DNA of 64,000 nucleotides from Branchipolynoe longqiensis. Lineage: Eukaryota; Annelida; Polychaeta; Phyllodocida; Polynoidae. The position numbers and the translations under genes were made by a program. Location: positions 37,116,481 to 37,180,480 of the forward strand of contig CM059196.1 of assembly GCA_030323885.1 (NCBI GenBank). Reading direction: 5' to 3'. The notes beneath the pieces were generated by a model. It made no database searches, was not told the DNA's origin, and worked only from the letters and a program-made list of their open reading frames with translations. Below, one piece after another: positions 14,901 to 26,900 of the stretch; the stretch's first letter is position 1; every line of letters begins with the position of its first letter.

Positions 14901-17900
14901 GTCGATACCCGTCCTGATATAACCTTAGATCTTGCCAGGACGTAAAACTTCAACAACCAACCAAGGCCCGTATGCAGGAGTCGGTGGTATTCGGTGGTAG
15001 CGAGCCAAAACGGTGGTAGTCGGGAATTTCCCGGGTAGCAGGGAAAAGTGGTATGCACGAGTCGGTGATAGGCCTAACACCAAAAGCTTAATCAGTGTTA
15101 CGTTACCCCTGAAAAATTGCAGGTTTACAGGCGGTGCAAGGTATCAAATCTATTCAATGCTGTCATATTTAACAGAATTACATACGCAATAAGTGAAATT
15201 TTATTAAATTAACCCTAAAATCGAAGCGAGATTAACGCTGTCGCCGCAACAGTGGCGATATTAATATTTTCGAATCGACGAATGTAAAGTAAACAAATCG
15301 CCGCCGCATCGACGTCGCTTTCCATACTGGCGGCGGCGGTTGCTTGCATTCGTCGGTTCGAAAATATTAATATCGCCGCCGTTGCGACAGCAGCATTAAT
15401 ATTGCTTCGAATTTAGGGTTAATTTCATGAAATTTCACTTATTGCGTATGTAATTCTGTTAAATATGAAGCATTTAATAGATTTGAGCCTAATATATGGC
15501 TACAAATGCAGAGGGATTTCCCAAATCTATAAATAACTTCACGTGTAGCTATAATCAAAGTGTTACGCGCTCCCGCATACCACTTGACATACTTCCCGAG
15601 CTCGGTGATAGCTATACGGTGATACGCGGTAACACCAAAAGCCGCTACCACCGACTCCTGCATACAGGCCCAGATCCATAAGGACTGGAATCGTGACCTC
15701 ACTATAAAAAGGTTCTATCTGACAAAGTGACCGAATTGGTGTTATGGATGTACAAATGTTCTATCTACAAAAGGCTATCATGCAGTTACACAACTGTTTC
15801 TCAGCTGGTATTTTTCACTGAGATATATTAACAATAATAATGTTCTATCTGCGTTGCTATCATGCAGTTCCACAGCTTCAGTCCTCATTATCTCGAAAGC
15901 ACCATTTTGTCAGATAGAACCTTTTTATAGTAAGGTCGCGGAATGTCAATGATCATACCTTTCAGTGTTTATTATTGCACATGGGTAGCGATTTTGCTAT
16001 TCGCTGTGGAACTATATTCTAGTGACTTCATACGGCACTAGTGCCATTCAGCAGAGTAGAAAGAACTGAATGGCGTGGACAGATCAGTAAGAGTGCTGGC
16101 TGTAATTTGCTTAATGTTGATATTATGAAATTCGAACTCATGGGGTTCATCAAACCTCAGCCAGGTCAAACCAATAACTTAAAAATGTATACCGTCACTA
16201 CCTAGCATGACTATAGCTGTGTTTACACGGGCAAATGTAAAACGATCTAGACAAAGCGATTTGTATGAAGCGATGTAGTGGCGCGTTTACACGCAACTAG
16301 TTTGAAGGCGGAAATCGATATCTGCGCATGAGCAAGTCCAGACTAACCAGCACCAGTTTGGGTTCGTCGACGTCGCCACGAGAGAGTGGGTTTGACCTAG
16401 ATATGTATGGACTGAATCGTATTGGTTTGGAACGGTCAAAACTTCTGCTGGGCAGTGAAAACCTTAAAATAAATCATGAAAAAAATATATGTGCACCTCT
16501 AGCAGGTTCATAGACCAAATTCTATAATATGCGCTTTTGATCGACCAGAAAGTCAACAAACTAAGGTCTCGACTGCGCATGCGTGTGACACGCTTAAGCT
16601 AGTTCGCTTCATATAAACCACCTCGCAAGGTGGTTTACATATACCGATTTAAATGAATCGATTCAGCCCTAAAACGCCACAGCGTCGCGTTTACACGGCA
16701 AATGTAAATCGATCTAGACAACTGGTTTTATATGAAGCGTTTTAACTCGCCCGTGTAAACATGGCTTTAAAAAGTTATACTTATCACTACCTAGCATGAC
16801 TTTAAAATTTGTACTTGTCACTACCTAGTCTAGCACTCTGCATTACTAGGATGAGGCAAGGAGCAGTGGAATGAGGAAGACCAATTGTCTGCGATTGAAA
16901 TTTCTCTCACTTAATCAACCAATGTAATAAACAATAATAAACAAATAATGTTAATACCCTGACGGTGCATAGACCATATTAAATATATCAATGTAGTCAA
17001 CAAATGTAGGCTACAAGACTAGTGAAAAAAGAGAGCTATTCAATATTGAAAACATACTTTGAACAACGCAAACCAAAGAAAGGGGTCTATTTCTTTTACA
17101 TTTATCATTTATCACATCATTTCATATGTATATTCTGCATATGTCTGGATTTCAATATAATTTGAAGTATTCTTTGAACAAAGCAAACCAAAAAAAGGGT
17201 CTATTTTTTTCACATTTATTCTTTATCACATCATTTCATATGGTTATTCTGCATACATGTGGATTTCAATTTAATTTGAAGTATAAGCATCATACGAATA
17301 TAAATACTATCTTCAACCCTGTGTGTAGTTCGGGACTGGGAACAAGGTCGGCCAGATGTCCCTGCTTCGAGTTAACAAAATTGTGATGCGCGATATCGAG
17401 GCAATCAGCGTGATGACTGGACTGGGCGCTACAGGAGTTTGGCACTTCTCAGACATTGATGGTATGTATTTTTACTGGACGCCTCTATTGTCATGGTACT
17501 GTGATGACAGAAGGATATTCTAAAATCACAGTACCATGACAGCAGTGCCGCAGTCTAGTGTCATGGTACCGTTGACAGTAGTCACTCCGATAGGATGCCT
17601 CCATTGTCACGGTACTGTGGCGACAGAAGGATATTCTAAAATCACGGTACCGTGACAGCAGTGCAGCAGTCTAGCATCACGGTACCGTTGACAGTAGTCA
17701 CTCCGATAGGATGCCTCTATTGTCACGGTACCGTGGCGACAAGGATATTCTAAAATCACGGTACCATGACAGCAGTGCAGCAGTCTAGCATCATGGTACT
17801 GTTGACAGTAGTCACTCCGATAGGATGCCTCTATTGTCACGGTACCATAGTGACAGAAGGATATTCTAAAATCATGGTACCGTGACAGCAGTGCAGCAGT

Positions 17901-20900
17901 CTAGCATCACGGTACCGTTCTTTTAGATCCAAAGTCTACAGTCTGCAGATCAATCCGACTTATTGTGTTTGAGCTCAAATAGCCCCTTTTCCCCTTTTTG
18001 AAAATTGTTATGTGATCGTTTGTTTATTCTGCTCAAAAGAGTTAATTGCATGCACTTGTTTTCGCCACTGTGCAGGGTCATAATACATATGGATTGATTT
18101 AAATAATTTCTATAAATTTGTTTGTGGTGTAAAATCGGGGAGTTCCGCAATTTGTGTGGTTTGTTTATATTTGTGTACATAGTTAACATTTGTAATACCT
18201 TGTACGCATGCAATAGGTGTTTTTATCTAGGTATAAAATTATACTTTTCTTTGTTTTTGTCACACCTTTAAAATTAAAGGTTAGGTTTGTACATAATTTA
18301 TGTGGGTTTCAGATACTCCATTTTCTTTGATGTTGTTTTGAGCTCATTTTGCTTTGATCCCATTTTAAGCACAATCTTTCATTAAGATACACCAAATATT
18401 CATGTAAGCAATGGATTTGGTAAAATCACGTGACCGGATCTTTAAATAATACTGACCTTTCTGACTTCAGGAGAAGGCTTCTACCTGAGCCCTAACCCAT
18501 CGCCAGTATTCGGAGACAATTGGCTGTACGAGCAGAAGCACTACTTCCGGTTTTCAGTGAGGTCATGCGAGAGTGCCTACGTGTATCTGGGGGAATCACC
18601 GACTGCCTCCGAGAGCATGAAGCTTGGCTATGAGATCCAGATCAATAACGCGGGAGAAAGTATGAAATCAAAAATCCTCAAGTGAGCACATTCATTTCTC
18701 TAAGCATTTTTATTGTTATGTTTCAAAAAGCTTTTTATTGGCAATTTTATCAGATGGATGGTTGGTTGTTGGAGTTTTACATCCTGCCAACATTTTGGTA
18801 CTGACGGGTACTGACTTGTGACAGTGCGCACTCATGGTGACTTTATAGTGCCGCCAGTACCATGACCCAATATCCCACACAGTCGCAGTATCCTGACACT
18901 GAGCTAACCAGTCCTTGCCATATCCTAGTAATGCCAATCACCAGGCTAGGAAGCGACAAGTATCAATTTTTAGTCATTGGTTTGACTCGACCAGGGTTCG
19001 AACACATTGGTTCGAATCCCACGATCTACCAAAACAGGAGACGAATGCCCAACTCATTCGGTCATCCCGCCTGGTCTCAATTTTATCAGAGGATACAATA
19101 ATGATGCTTAGCGATGTAATTCACAACGCGGACAAAGAGCTACTATAGTATTGGTTTTATTTCCCGAACAAAGCTTAATGACAAGTTAACCTAGTAGGTA
19201 GGGAGTTCAAATCCGACCGATAACCAGATAATCCCGAATTGAGAAAATGGCTGAAAGACCAGTGCTTCGGTGCTGACAACAAAAAATCACAACAAAAAAA
19301 CTTATTCAACAAAATAAACATGCACACAAAATAAATCCCACAAAACGAAGAATTAATTGCCACTTCTCGGTTCCCATAGGTATCCATTAGAGGAAGGCAG
19401 GGACCCTGTCAAGTCAAACGTCAGCACTCCTGATGTGGTTAATTGTGATTCCTTCTCTGAGCTGTGGGTGTCCTGGGCAGCTGGGTTGATTCGCGTAGGA
19501 TACGGTGACCTGTTTAAGAACACGTTCATGTCCTACCGAGATGAGAAGATTTCCTCCATCCGGGCTCTCAGCCTAAGGACTCCAAGTAGTCAGAAGGTCA
19601 ACTCGGAGTGGCAGTTTGACCGTGATGCTGGTAAGAAGTCAGTTATTTTGAGACATTGAATTCTTAAGGTGCCACAATGGAAAATCAAATTTGTCAGTAA
19701 TTAGACAAACTAGCCCTCGAATTTGAACAGGATTTATTCATTTACTTCAGACACACAAAATATCGCGTGAGAAATGCAAAATAAATATGCTTTGTGTGTG
19801 AATTCAATAAATACATTCAATGTGTGCTAGCATAACGCAAACAAATGGCTGATATATATCTCGAAGAGTAGCTTATTTCCAAATTTGAGATATTTCAAAG
19901 AATTATTGGAAGTATTGAAAAATAGTATAAGTTACAGGTAGCTATTGTGAAAAGTACCTTTGAACTAATTAACTACATTAGTTCTACAGTGTTTTGCTGT
20001 CATAATAGATATATGCATATCCAGCATGTTGATCAATTAAGTGTGTTCTGGTATGACAAACAGTTGTTGTGTATCCATGACCACCTCTAAATGGAAGAAC
20101 CTTTAATCATATTGTATTCTTATTCATCATATTCTTCACATTGTTTTTCTTAATTCAGGTAGAAGTATCATTTTCACAACATTCAACGGTAAGCCATTCA
20201 TGGACTGGCTGACAATGGACACAGCTCAGTTCACGTACATGCGCGTGGCTGCCAGTCAGGATGCGGAGATTCTCCTGAGCAGCTCACCGGGTGTAACGTA
20301 TGGACATACGATCATTCTCGGCAAAGATGGTGGGTACTGATATGAGCATTGAAAATTCTTAAATCATCAAACTAAAGTCCTTTCTTACTTCACAAGTGCA
20401 GCAGAACAGAACCAGGCACTTATTTATGGTATGTTTTGTTTCAAGCTTAGGCTTAGTTGTTACCTTGGATGGCAAGGTAAGAAGTAAGCCTAAGCCTTCA
20501 ATATCTGTACCAGCAGGAAGATCATCCCGACCCCAGACAGCACACAGTCGTCGGCCCGACGGCGGCCCGACGGCGGCCGCTCCGGCGGCCCGACGGTGGA
20601 AAACGCCGTCGGGCCGACGTGGAAACGCCGTCGGGCCGACGTTGTTTTGTCCAACCTCCCGCCGTCGGGGCGACGGCGGCTGCCGCCGTCGGGCCGACGG
20701 CGACAAACGCCGTCGGGCCGACGTTGTTTTGTCCAACCATCCACCGTCGACTCGACGGCGGCTGCCGCCGTCGGGCCCGCGACGGCGACAAACGCCGTCG
20801 GGCCGACGAGCCGAGAAGACACTGTCACTGTAAAAATATTAGTTTTATTCAAAATTAATAGAAATCGAGATCCCATACCATATAAATTTAATATAGTCTG

Positions 20901-23900
20901 TACGTATTGACACTATAGTGACAGTGTCTTCTCGGAAAAAAACAAGATGGCGGTCCTTCGTCAAAATTCCGTTCAGGGTAATTCAAATCGTATTAACACG
21001 AATAATTCCATTAATACTTCGTAATAAATTACAAAACTTTTACAAAATAATCTAAACATATTAATAAACAAACCTGGTAAATGATTCCTTAAAATTCCTG
21101 GGATTTCTGGAGTTACTGGTAGAAAAAGAACACTGATCAACAATCGCACGTGTTCCGGTGGCGATTCGAAGTAAACAAACCGTATCGGATGATTCAAATC
21201 GTATTAACACGAATAATTCCACTAATACTTCGTAATAAATTACAAAACTTTTACAAAATAATCTAAACATATTAATAAACATACCTGTTAAATAATTCCT
21301 TAAAATTCCTGGTATTTCTGGAGTTACTGGTAGAAAAAGAACACTGATCAACAATCGCACGTGGTCCGCGGGCGACTCGAGCCGGAATGCAAATTTAAAG
21401 AACTGCGCAGGCGCGGCCCACCACGTCGGCTCGACGGTGGCTCGACGGTGGACCAGACGTGGAAAATGAATGCAAACCTGCGGCGGCCCACCACCGTCGA
21501 GCCGACGATGGCCCAACGGTGAATCAAAAGTGGAAAGGGATTGAACCCTAACGTCGGAACACCACCGTCGGGCCGACGGTGGCTCGACGGTGAATCTAAA
21601 GTGCAAAAAGGATTGAACCCTAACGTCGGAACACCACCGTCGGGCCGACGATGGCCCGACGGTATACCAAGTGTGGAAAATGAATGCAAACCTACAGCGG
21701 CCCACCACCGTCGGGCCGACGATGGCCCGACGGTGAATCAAATCAGGAAATGTGGAAAATGAATGCAAACCTGCGTCGGAAATCCACCGGCGGCCCGACG
21801 GTGGCTCGACGGTGGCCCAAGTGTGGAAAATGAATGCAAACCTGCGGCGGCCCACCACCGTCGGGCCGACGGTGGCCCGACGGTGGCTCAAAAGTGGAAA
21901 GGGATTGATACCCAACGTCGGAACACCACCGTCGGGCCGACGATGGCCCGACGGTGAATCAAAAGTGGAAAGGGATTGATTCCCAACGTCGGAAATCCAC
22001 CGGCGGCCCGACGGCGGCCCGACGGTGGAAAGTCGATCGCGACGGTGCGACCAATAGCCGACGTCGGCCCGACGGCTGTGTGCTATCTGGGACGGAGTAC
22101 GTCAACTACGAATTCTGTATAATCAATTAAGGAAAGGCCTTTTAAAATTATTAATGAACATAATGAAATATTTCGGAAAGTATATAATAATACTGACAAT
22201 TTTTTAATAAATATTTTCAGGTAAAAGTTGTGTCATCATGGCTCCTGGAAAGAAGGAGCCTGTCGTAGAGAAGGAAATAAACCCACTGGCACCAACCGGA
22301 AGTAAGGATTGATCCACTCACCTATAGTAATAATAGTAATAATAATATAAATTCACTAGAGTCCCCTCACTATCAGAAGGCTTCTAAAGCGTCATGCAAT
22401 AAAAACACTAGATGACATTTGTAACTTGCTTAAAATAGTTGAAGGATAGAGAAGTTGAATCTACCATAAAATGCTCCCTTTACATATAATTGTTGTCAGC
22501 TCGGATTAACTGGACATTTACGGTAAAGGTTCTCTTGGCATTCCCTATTTTATATCACTGGAAGCTGTGAATGTGATCTGCTGGTGTTGTAGTAATATTA
22601 TAGCACAGCATAATTTGTGGTAGAATTGCTTTATAGTCATATCAAATTCAAAAAGGTGTTTCGATGGTTCAAATCACAATGCAGCAGATGAGAGTTAATT
22701 TTCATATATAATTAAGTCTATGTTGAATCTTGTTTTACTCACTTTGCCTTCACTGATGCAATTTTGAAGTGGTTAGACTTGTGTCAACTGGCAGCGAAAT
22801 CTAATTCACTAAGGCGGACACAGCAGTTCCATACAGTGTTTTTTTATTTTTCGTTATGAGGTTGTTACATGTCGGGTATAGGTGTTTTTGAGTATATCTG
22901 GGTGCTAGTCCGTGTGGTGGTTCGTTCGTCCCTTGGGGCTTTCGATCCCAGCGATGGTATGTGGGACCGGATTCGAGCCCTTAACGCTTCCCGTTGTTGT
23001 TCATCTTGAGGTGTGGGTGGGTGGGTGAAGTTAGGTGTTGGAGTTGTCCGGTCGGCGCCTGGAGGAGTTGTGTGGCCATGGAGGTGGTTCGGATTTGAAC
23101 TTGTCACGTGTTGTTTTTGGCAGGAGGGAGGTCGTGTCCTCCTCCTGTAAGTGGGTGGAGGGGTTCCACCATAGATGCTCGGTGGCGCCAGCAACGCCGG
23201 GGGTATGGGTGCTCTTTTTCCCTGGAGGGGAGTGGGGTTGGGTCATGCCAGTTGGGCTGGGTCCTGTCTCCGCCCCGCAAATTAGCCATGTTACGTTAAC
23301 ATGCATAATTCACAAAAAAAGAACTGAAATTACAGGGGTCGATATAGTCCGGTTGTTTTTAGTAACTCCAAAAAGATTTGTTTGTGTTTTGCATTGGAAA
23401 AAAGGTCTTGCAAGGGCCATGAAATCTACACATTTTATTGTTCCGGTACATTTTTTAAAGATTACATAGCAGTGGATTTCTAGTCAAATCTAGTTTACAT
23501 TAAAGTTGCATAGTCCGATGAAATATGACATTTTCAAAACCAAAACAATTATCTAGATTTGATTTTTAGATATCTAACTTAGATACTGATGCACTTATTG
23601 AACATTTGATTCTGCATAGAAGAGAAAACTGAGTCAATGTAATAGAACATGTTACCTGGTTACTGTAGAGGTCTATGGTGTCAGAGTTTTGGCAAGCATG
23701 CCAAAACTAATTTTCCATGTTTGCACTTCAAATATCTCAAAAGTTTACCATTTAAAATAAAAGTAACTTTAAACTAATATAAAGTAGATACTAGTGATCG
23801 ATCTAATATCTTTATCTCAGAAAAATTACAGAAACTCAGAACCATCGGACTATGCAACTTTAAATAAAATACTCATTCTTGCATATATATGTGGCAGTGT

Positions 23901-26900
23901 GTAGTACTGCAGCGTACATCACCCCCCCCCACACACACACACACTCCTCCACTCCCCACTTTAGCATCGCCAGGGGCCTGAGTAATGGCTGGGTGGACAC
24001 CAACTTTGGTATCTCGGAAGTGACGTATTAGTAAAGTCTTCATGCATTTAGAGTACAGGATACACTCAGAGAGCTTGTATAAAGATGAGAGGGACAACTG
24101 CCATACTAGACCTTGTAACAGCTGCCGACTGTGGCGCTCCAAGTGGTGGTTGTTGAACAGTTTACGCATATGTGCAAACTCAAGGCATTGTCAATGGTCG
24201 TGTGCAATCTTCATCCAGAAAAAGTGAAATATCTCTAAAAGTACACCACATAGAAACAAACTGTTTGGAACACATATAGAAAACATATTTACCGATGAGA
24301 CTATATTAAATTTATATGGCTAGGGTTCTGTATTTCTAGTAATTTTGAATAAAATACACGTTTTGCACTACACGTACGGCAAACTCAAGGCATTGTCAAT
24401 GGCGGTGAGCAATCTTCATCCAGAAAAAGTGAAATATCAACAATAACCGCCAGGAGCGCCACTGTAGCCTGTGTTACCGATTTTCGCGGGAGTTGTCCCT
24501 CTCATCTATATACACGCTCTCTGATACACTGTCGCATATGGATATCAACATTTCTATTTTTGTTTTGTTGTGATGGGTGTATTTATGCTGCCCATAACGG
24601 TTAAGTCTAATGACTTGTTTTCGCGACTAAACAGTATAATAGTCTTGTGGTTCTCTTTTGTTTTATCACTTTCAGTTTTTGTGTAGCTATCTACTGCATG
24701 CATTCTTTCTCGGTTTGTAAGCATTCTCCCACATCCCCCAACCCTCTGTGAAACTCAATCGCTTTGGTTTTGTCTAGTTTGACATCAATCAGCAATAAAT
24801 GCGTCTTGAACACCTTGTTAACTATATTTACAAATGTGGTTGGTTGGTTGTTGGAGTTTTACATCCTGGCAACATCTAAGGTCATATCAGGACGTGTACC
24901 AACTTGTGACAGTGCACCCTCATGGTGACTTTTTAGTGCTGCCTCACTGAGAAATCAGGCTAACAGCACTATGACCAGCTATCCCACTCAGTCACATTAT
25001 CCTGACACTGAGCTAACCAGTCCTTGTCCTATCCTATTAATACCGAGCACTGGGCTAGGAAGCGAAAAACTTGTATCAATTTTAAAGTCATGGGTTTGAC
25101 TCGACGGGGAACCAAACTTCCGAGGCCTACGGTCTACCGAATAGGCCACCGCGCCAGGTCTTTTCATTTGTGAATAATAATTGTAAGTTTATATATGTGT
25201 GATGTACAATATGTACAATCAGTTTACATTATGGACAACGTGGTCTGTGCTCTCCCTCCCTCAGAGGCCTGGTTCTGGCTGAGCTGGGCGGACAATGTCC
25301 TCGTCATGGGGCTGGGATTTGCAAGGGGCTCTGACGTCATCCTATCCTATGACATGGGCAGTGAGCGACGAGAGTCGGAGATTGGAGCGATAGGATTCCG
25401 CACTACCTTTGATGTCGGAACGTGGGAGTTTTCACAGATGGAAGGTTCGAAAGGCATTCTTATTCCTTTGTTTAGAGCTGCATAAACCGCATAGAAGGGC
25501 CTTTTGAGTCAATTTAATATGTGGAGTTTATTTGTAAGCATTGCTGTTGAAAAGAAATCTGGGCTAACAAATAAAGATCTCCATTTTTAAATGATATGAA
25601 GTTATGTAAATGGGTGTCACTGATTAATCAAATGCCCAAATTATTTGTTAAGCATTATTTGGAAAGCTTTTGACAACTAAAGCGGAAATTACATTATTGG
25701 ATATTGATAATCTCACATTTTGGGGGTATTTATTATTATTATTATAATTGGAAGTAGTTCATTACAGCCCCAATAGGGCCTAGATCAGCCAGAAGAGGAT
25801 ATGTAAGTTAATCTGTAAGTTAAGTATTTCAAATTTTTTTAAAGAAAAATTCAAAATCAAATTTTTCACAATTTTGGAATACTTATGAAATTGTCTGAAT
25901 TTGTTTGAACAAAAAGACCAAATTCTTTTAATAAATTTGACATTTTCAGAAATTATAGCACCTCAGGGCCCTAAGATATTGGATAATGATCGGCTTAAAT
26001 ATCCCTGGAGTATAATTATGCTCCTCAACAGGTAGAGACTTTGAGGTTTCCACGGCTAAGAATAACAGCTACAGGCATGTGTGGCTTTTGACGACACAGC
26101 CCGCTCTCCAGTTCAAACTTCAGGTAAGTTAAACGTTATGGTTAAGGTGGTGCGTATGGTTATGGTTAGTGGTTTTAAAAAAAAACAATGCAAGTCGAGA
26201 CAAGGGGGGATGGGGCGGAGGCGCCGGTGTGACCGCGGCGGTAGCCCGGTAAACAGTGACGAGTGGGCGCGGCGAGCCAACCCACCCCGCCACTTGGCGG
26301 ATCGAACCCAAACCTCCCGGAGAACCACGACACAGTGGAGCCACCTAGCTGTACCTACACTAGCATATACAGGTTATATCCAGAGTGTTGTGGTCCTGAG
26401 GAAGAGTGATTTGTAGTGGTCTGAGGGTGCTGGTTATAAAGGCTGAGGTTTGAGTGGTGGAGGCAACTTGATGCCTCAGGTTAGCGAGTCCGGAGGCTTC
26501 GCAGAGTGAGTTGAGGGTGAGTGGCAGGCCCTGCTCGAGAAGGGTCCACAGCGAGGAAAGGAGGAAAATCAGGTGACCACTGTCCCATATATTGAGCATA
26601 CCCTTGCAGGATGAGTTTCCCATTCTTTAAGTACTGATATTGTGTGATTTAAACAGTGGTCGATGTAGATAAATTTAAAATACACTTCAAACACTTAAAT
26701 CTGTGCAAAAGATACATAAATGTGTGACAATGTCTGAACAAGAAACTACTAAAAAATATAATGGATGTATTTGAATGGAACCTTTCCATAATTTGAGCCA
26801 ATCAGGGCTGTTCTTTTCTATTGCAAATGGCGGCCCCCTTATGGGGGGGGGGGGCGGTTGCTGGGCCACCCCACAATGACCCCCAACTGAGCACCCCCAC

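Larger units (their letters stand above)
20532..22091. mobile_element. MITE-11: GC-rich palindrome-array element, long copy
   Basis: The ends cccagacagcacacag and ctgtgtgctatctggg are inverted repeats continuing into gtcggcccgacgg. The interior is an array of ccgtcgggccgacgg palindromes spaced by recurring blocks (aaaatgaatgcaaacctgc, gtggaaagggattga). A 125-bp element and a duplicated AT-rich segment interrupt it. It stands out strongly from the AT-rich surroundings. Long open frames in this stretch are repeat artefacts. Confidence 0.8.

Noticed and set aside
20359..22000. Overlapping Arg/Pro-rich open frames on both strands, up to 284 codons
   Set aside because: They lie in the palindromic GC-rich element MITE-11; the same repeat gives similar frames on both strands and there is no recognisable domain.
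22865..23469. Frames of 91-144 codons on both strands
   Set aside because: The stretch is a dispersed repeat shared with 53918-54218, and the frames are not conserved between the copies.
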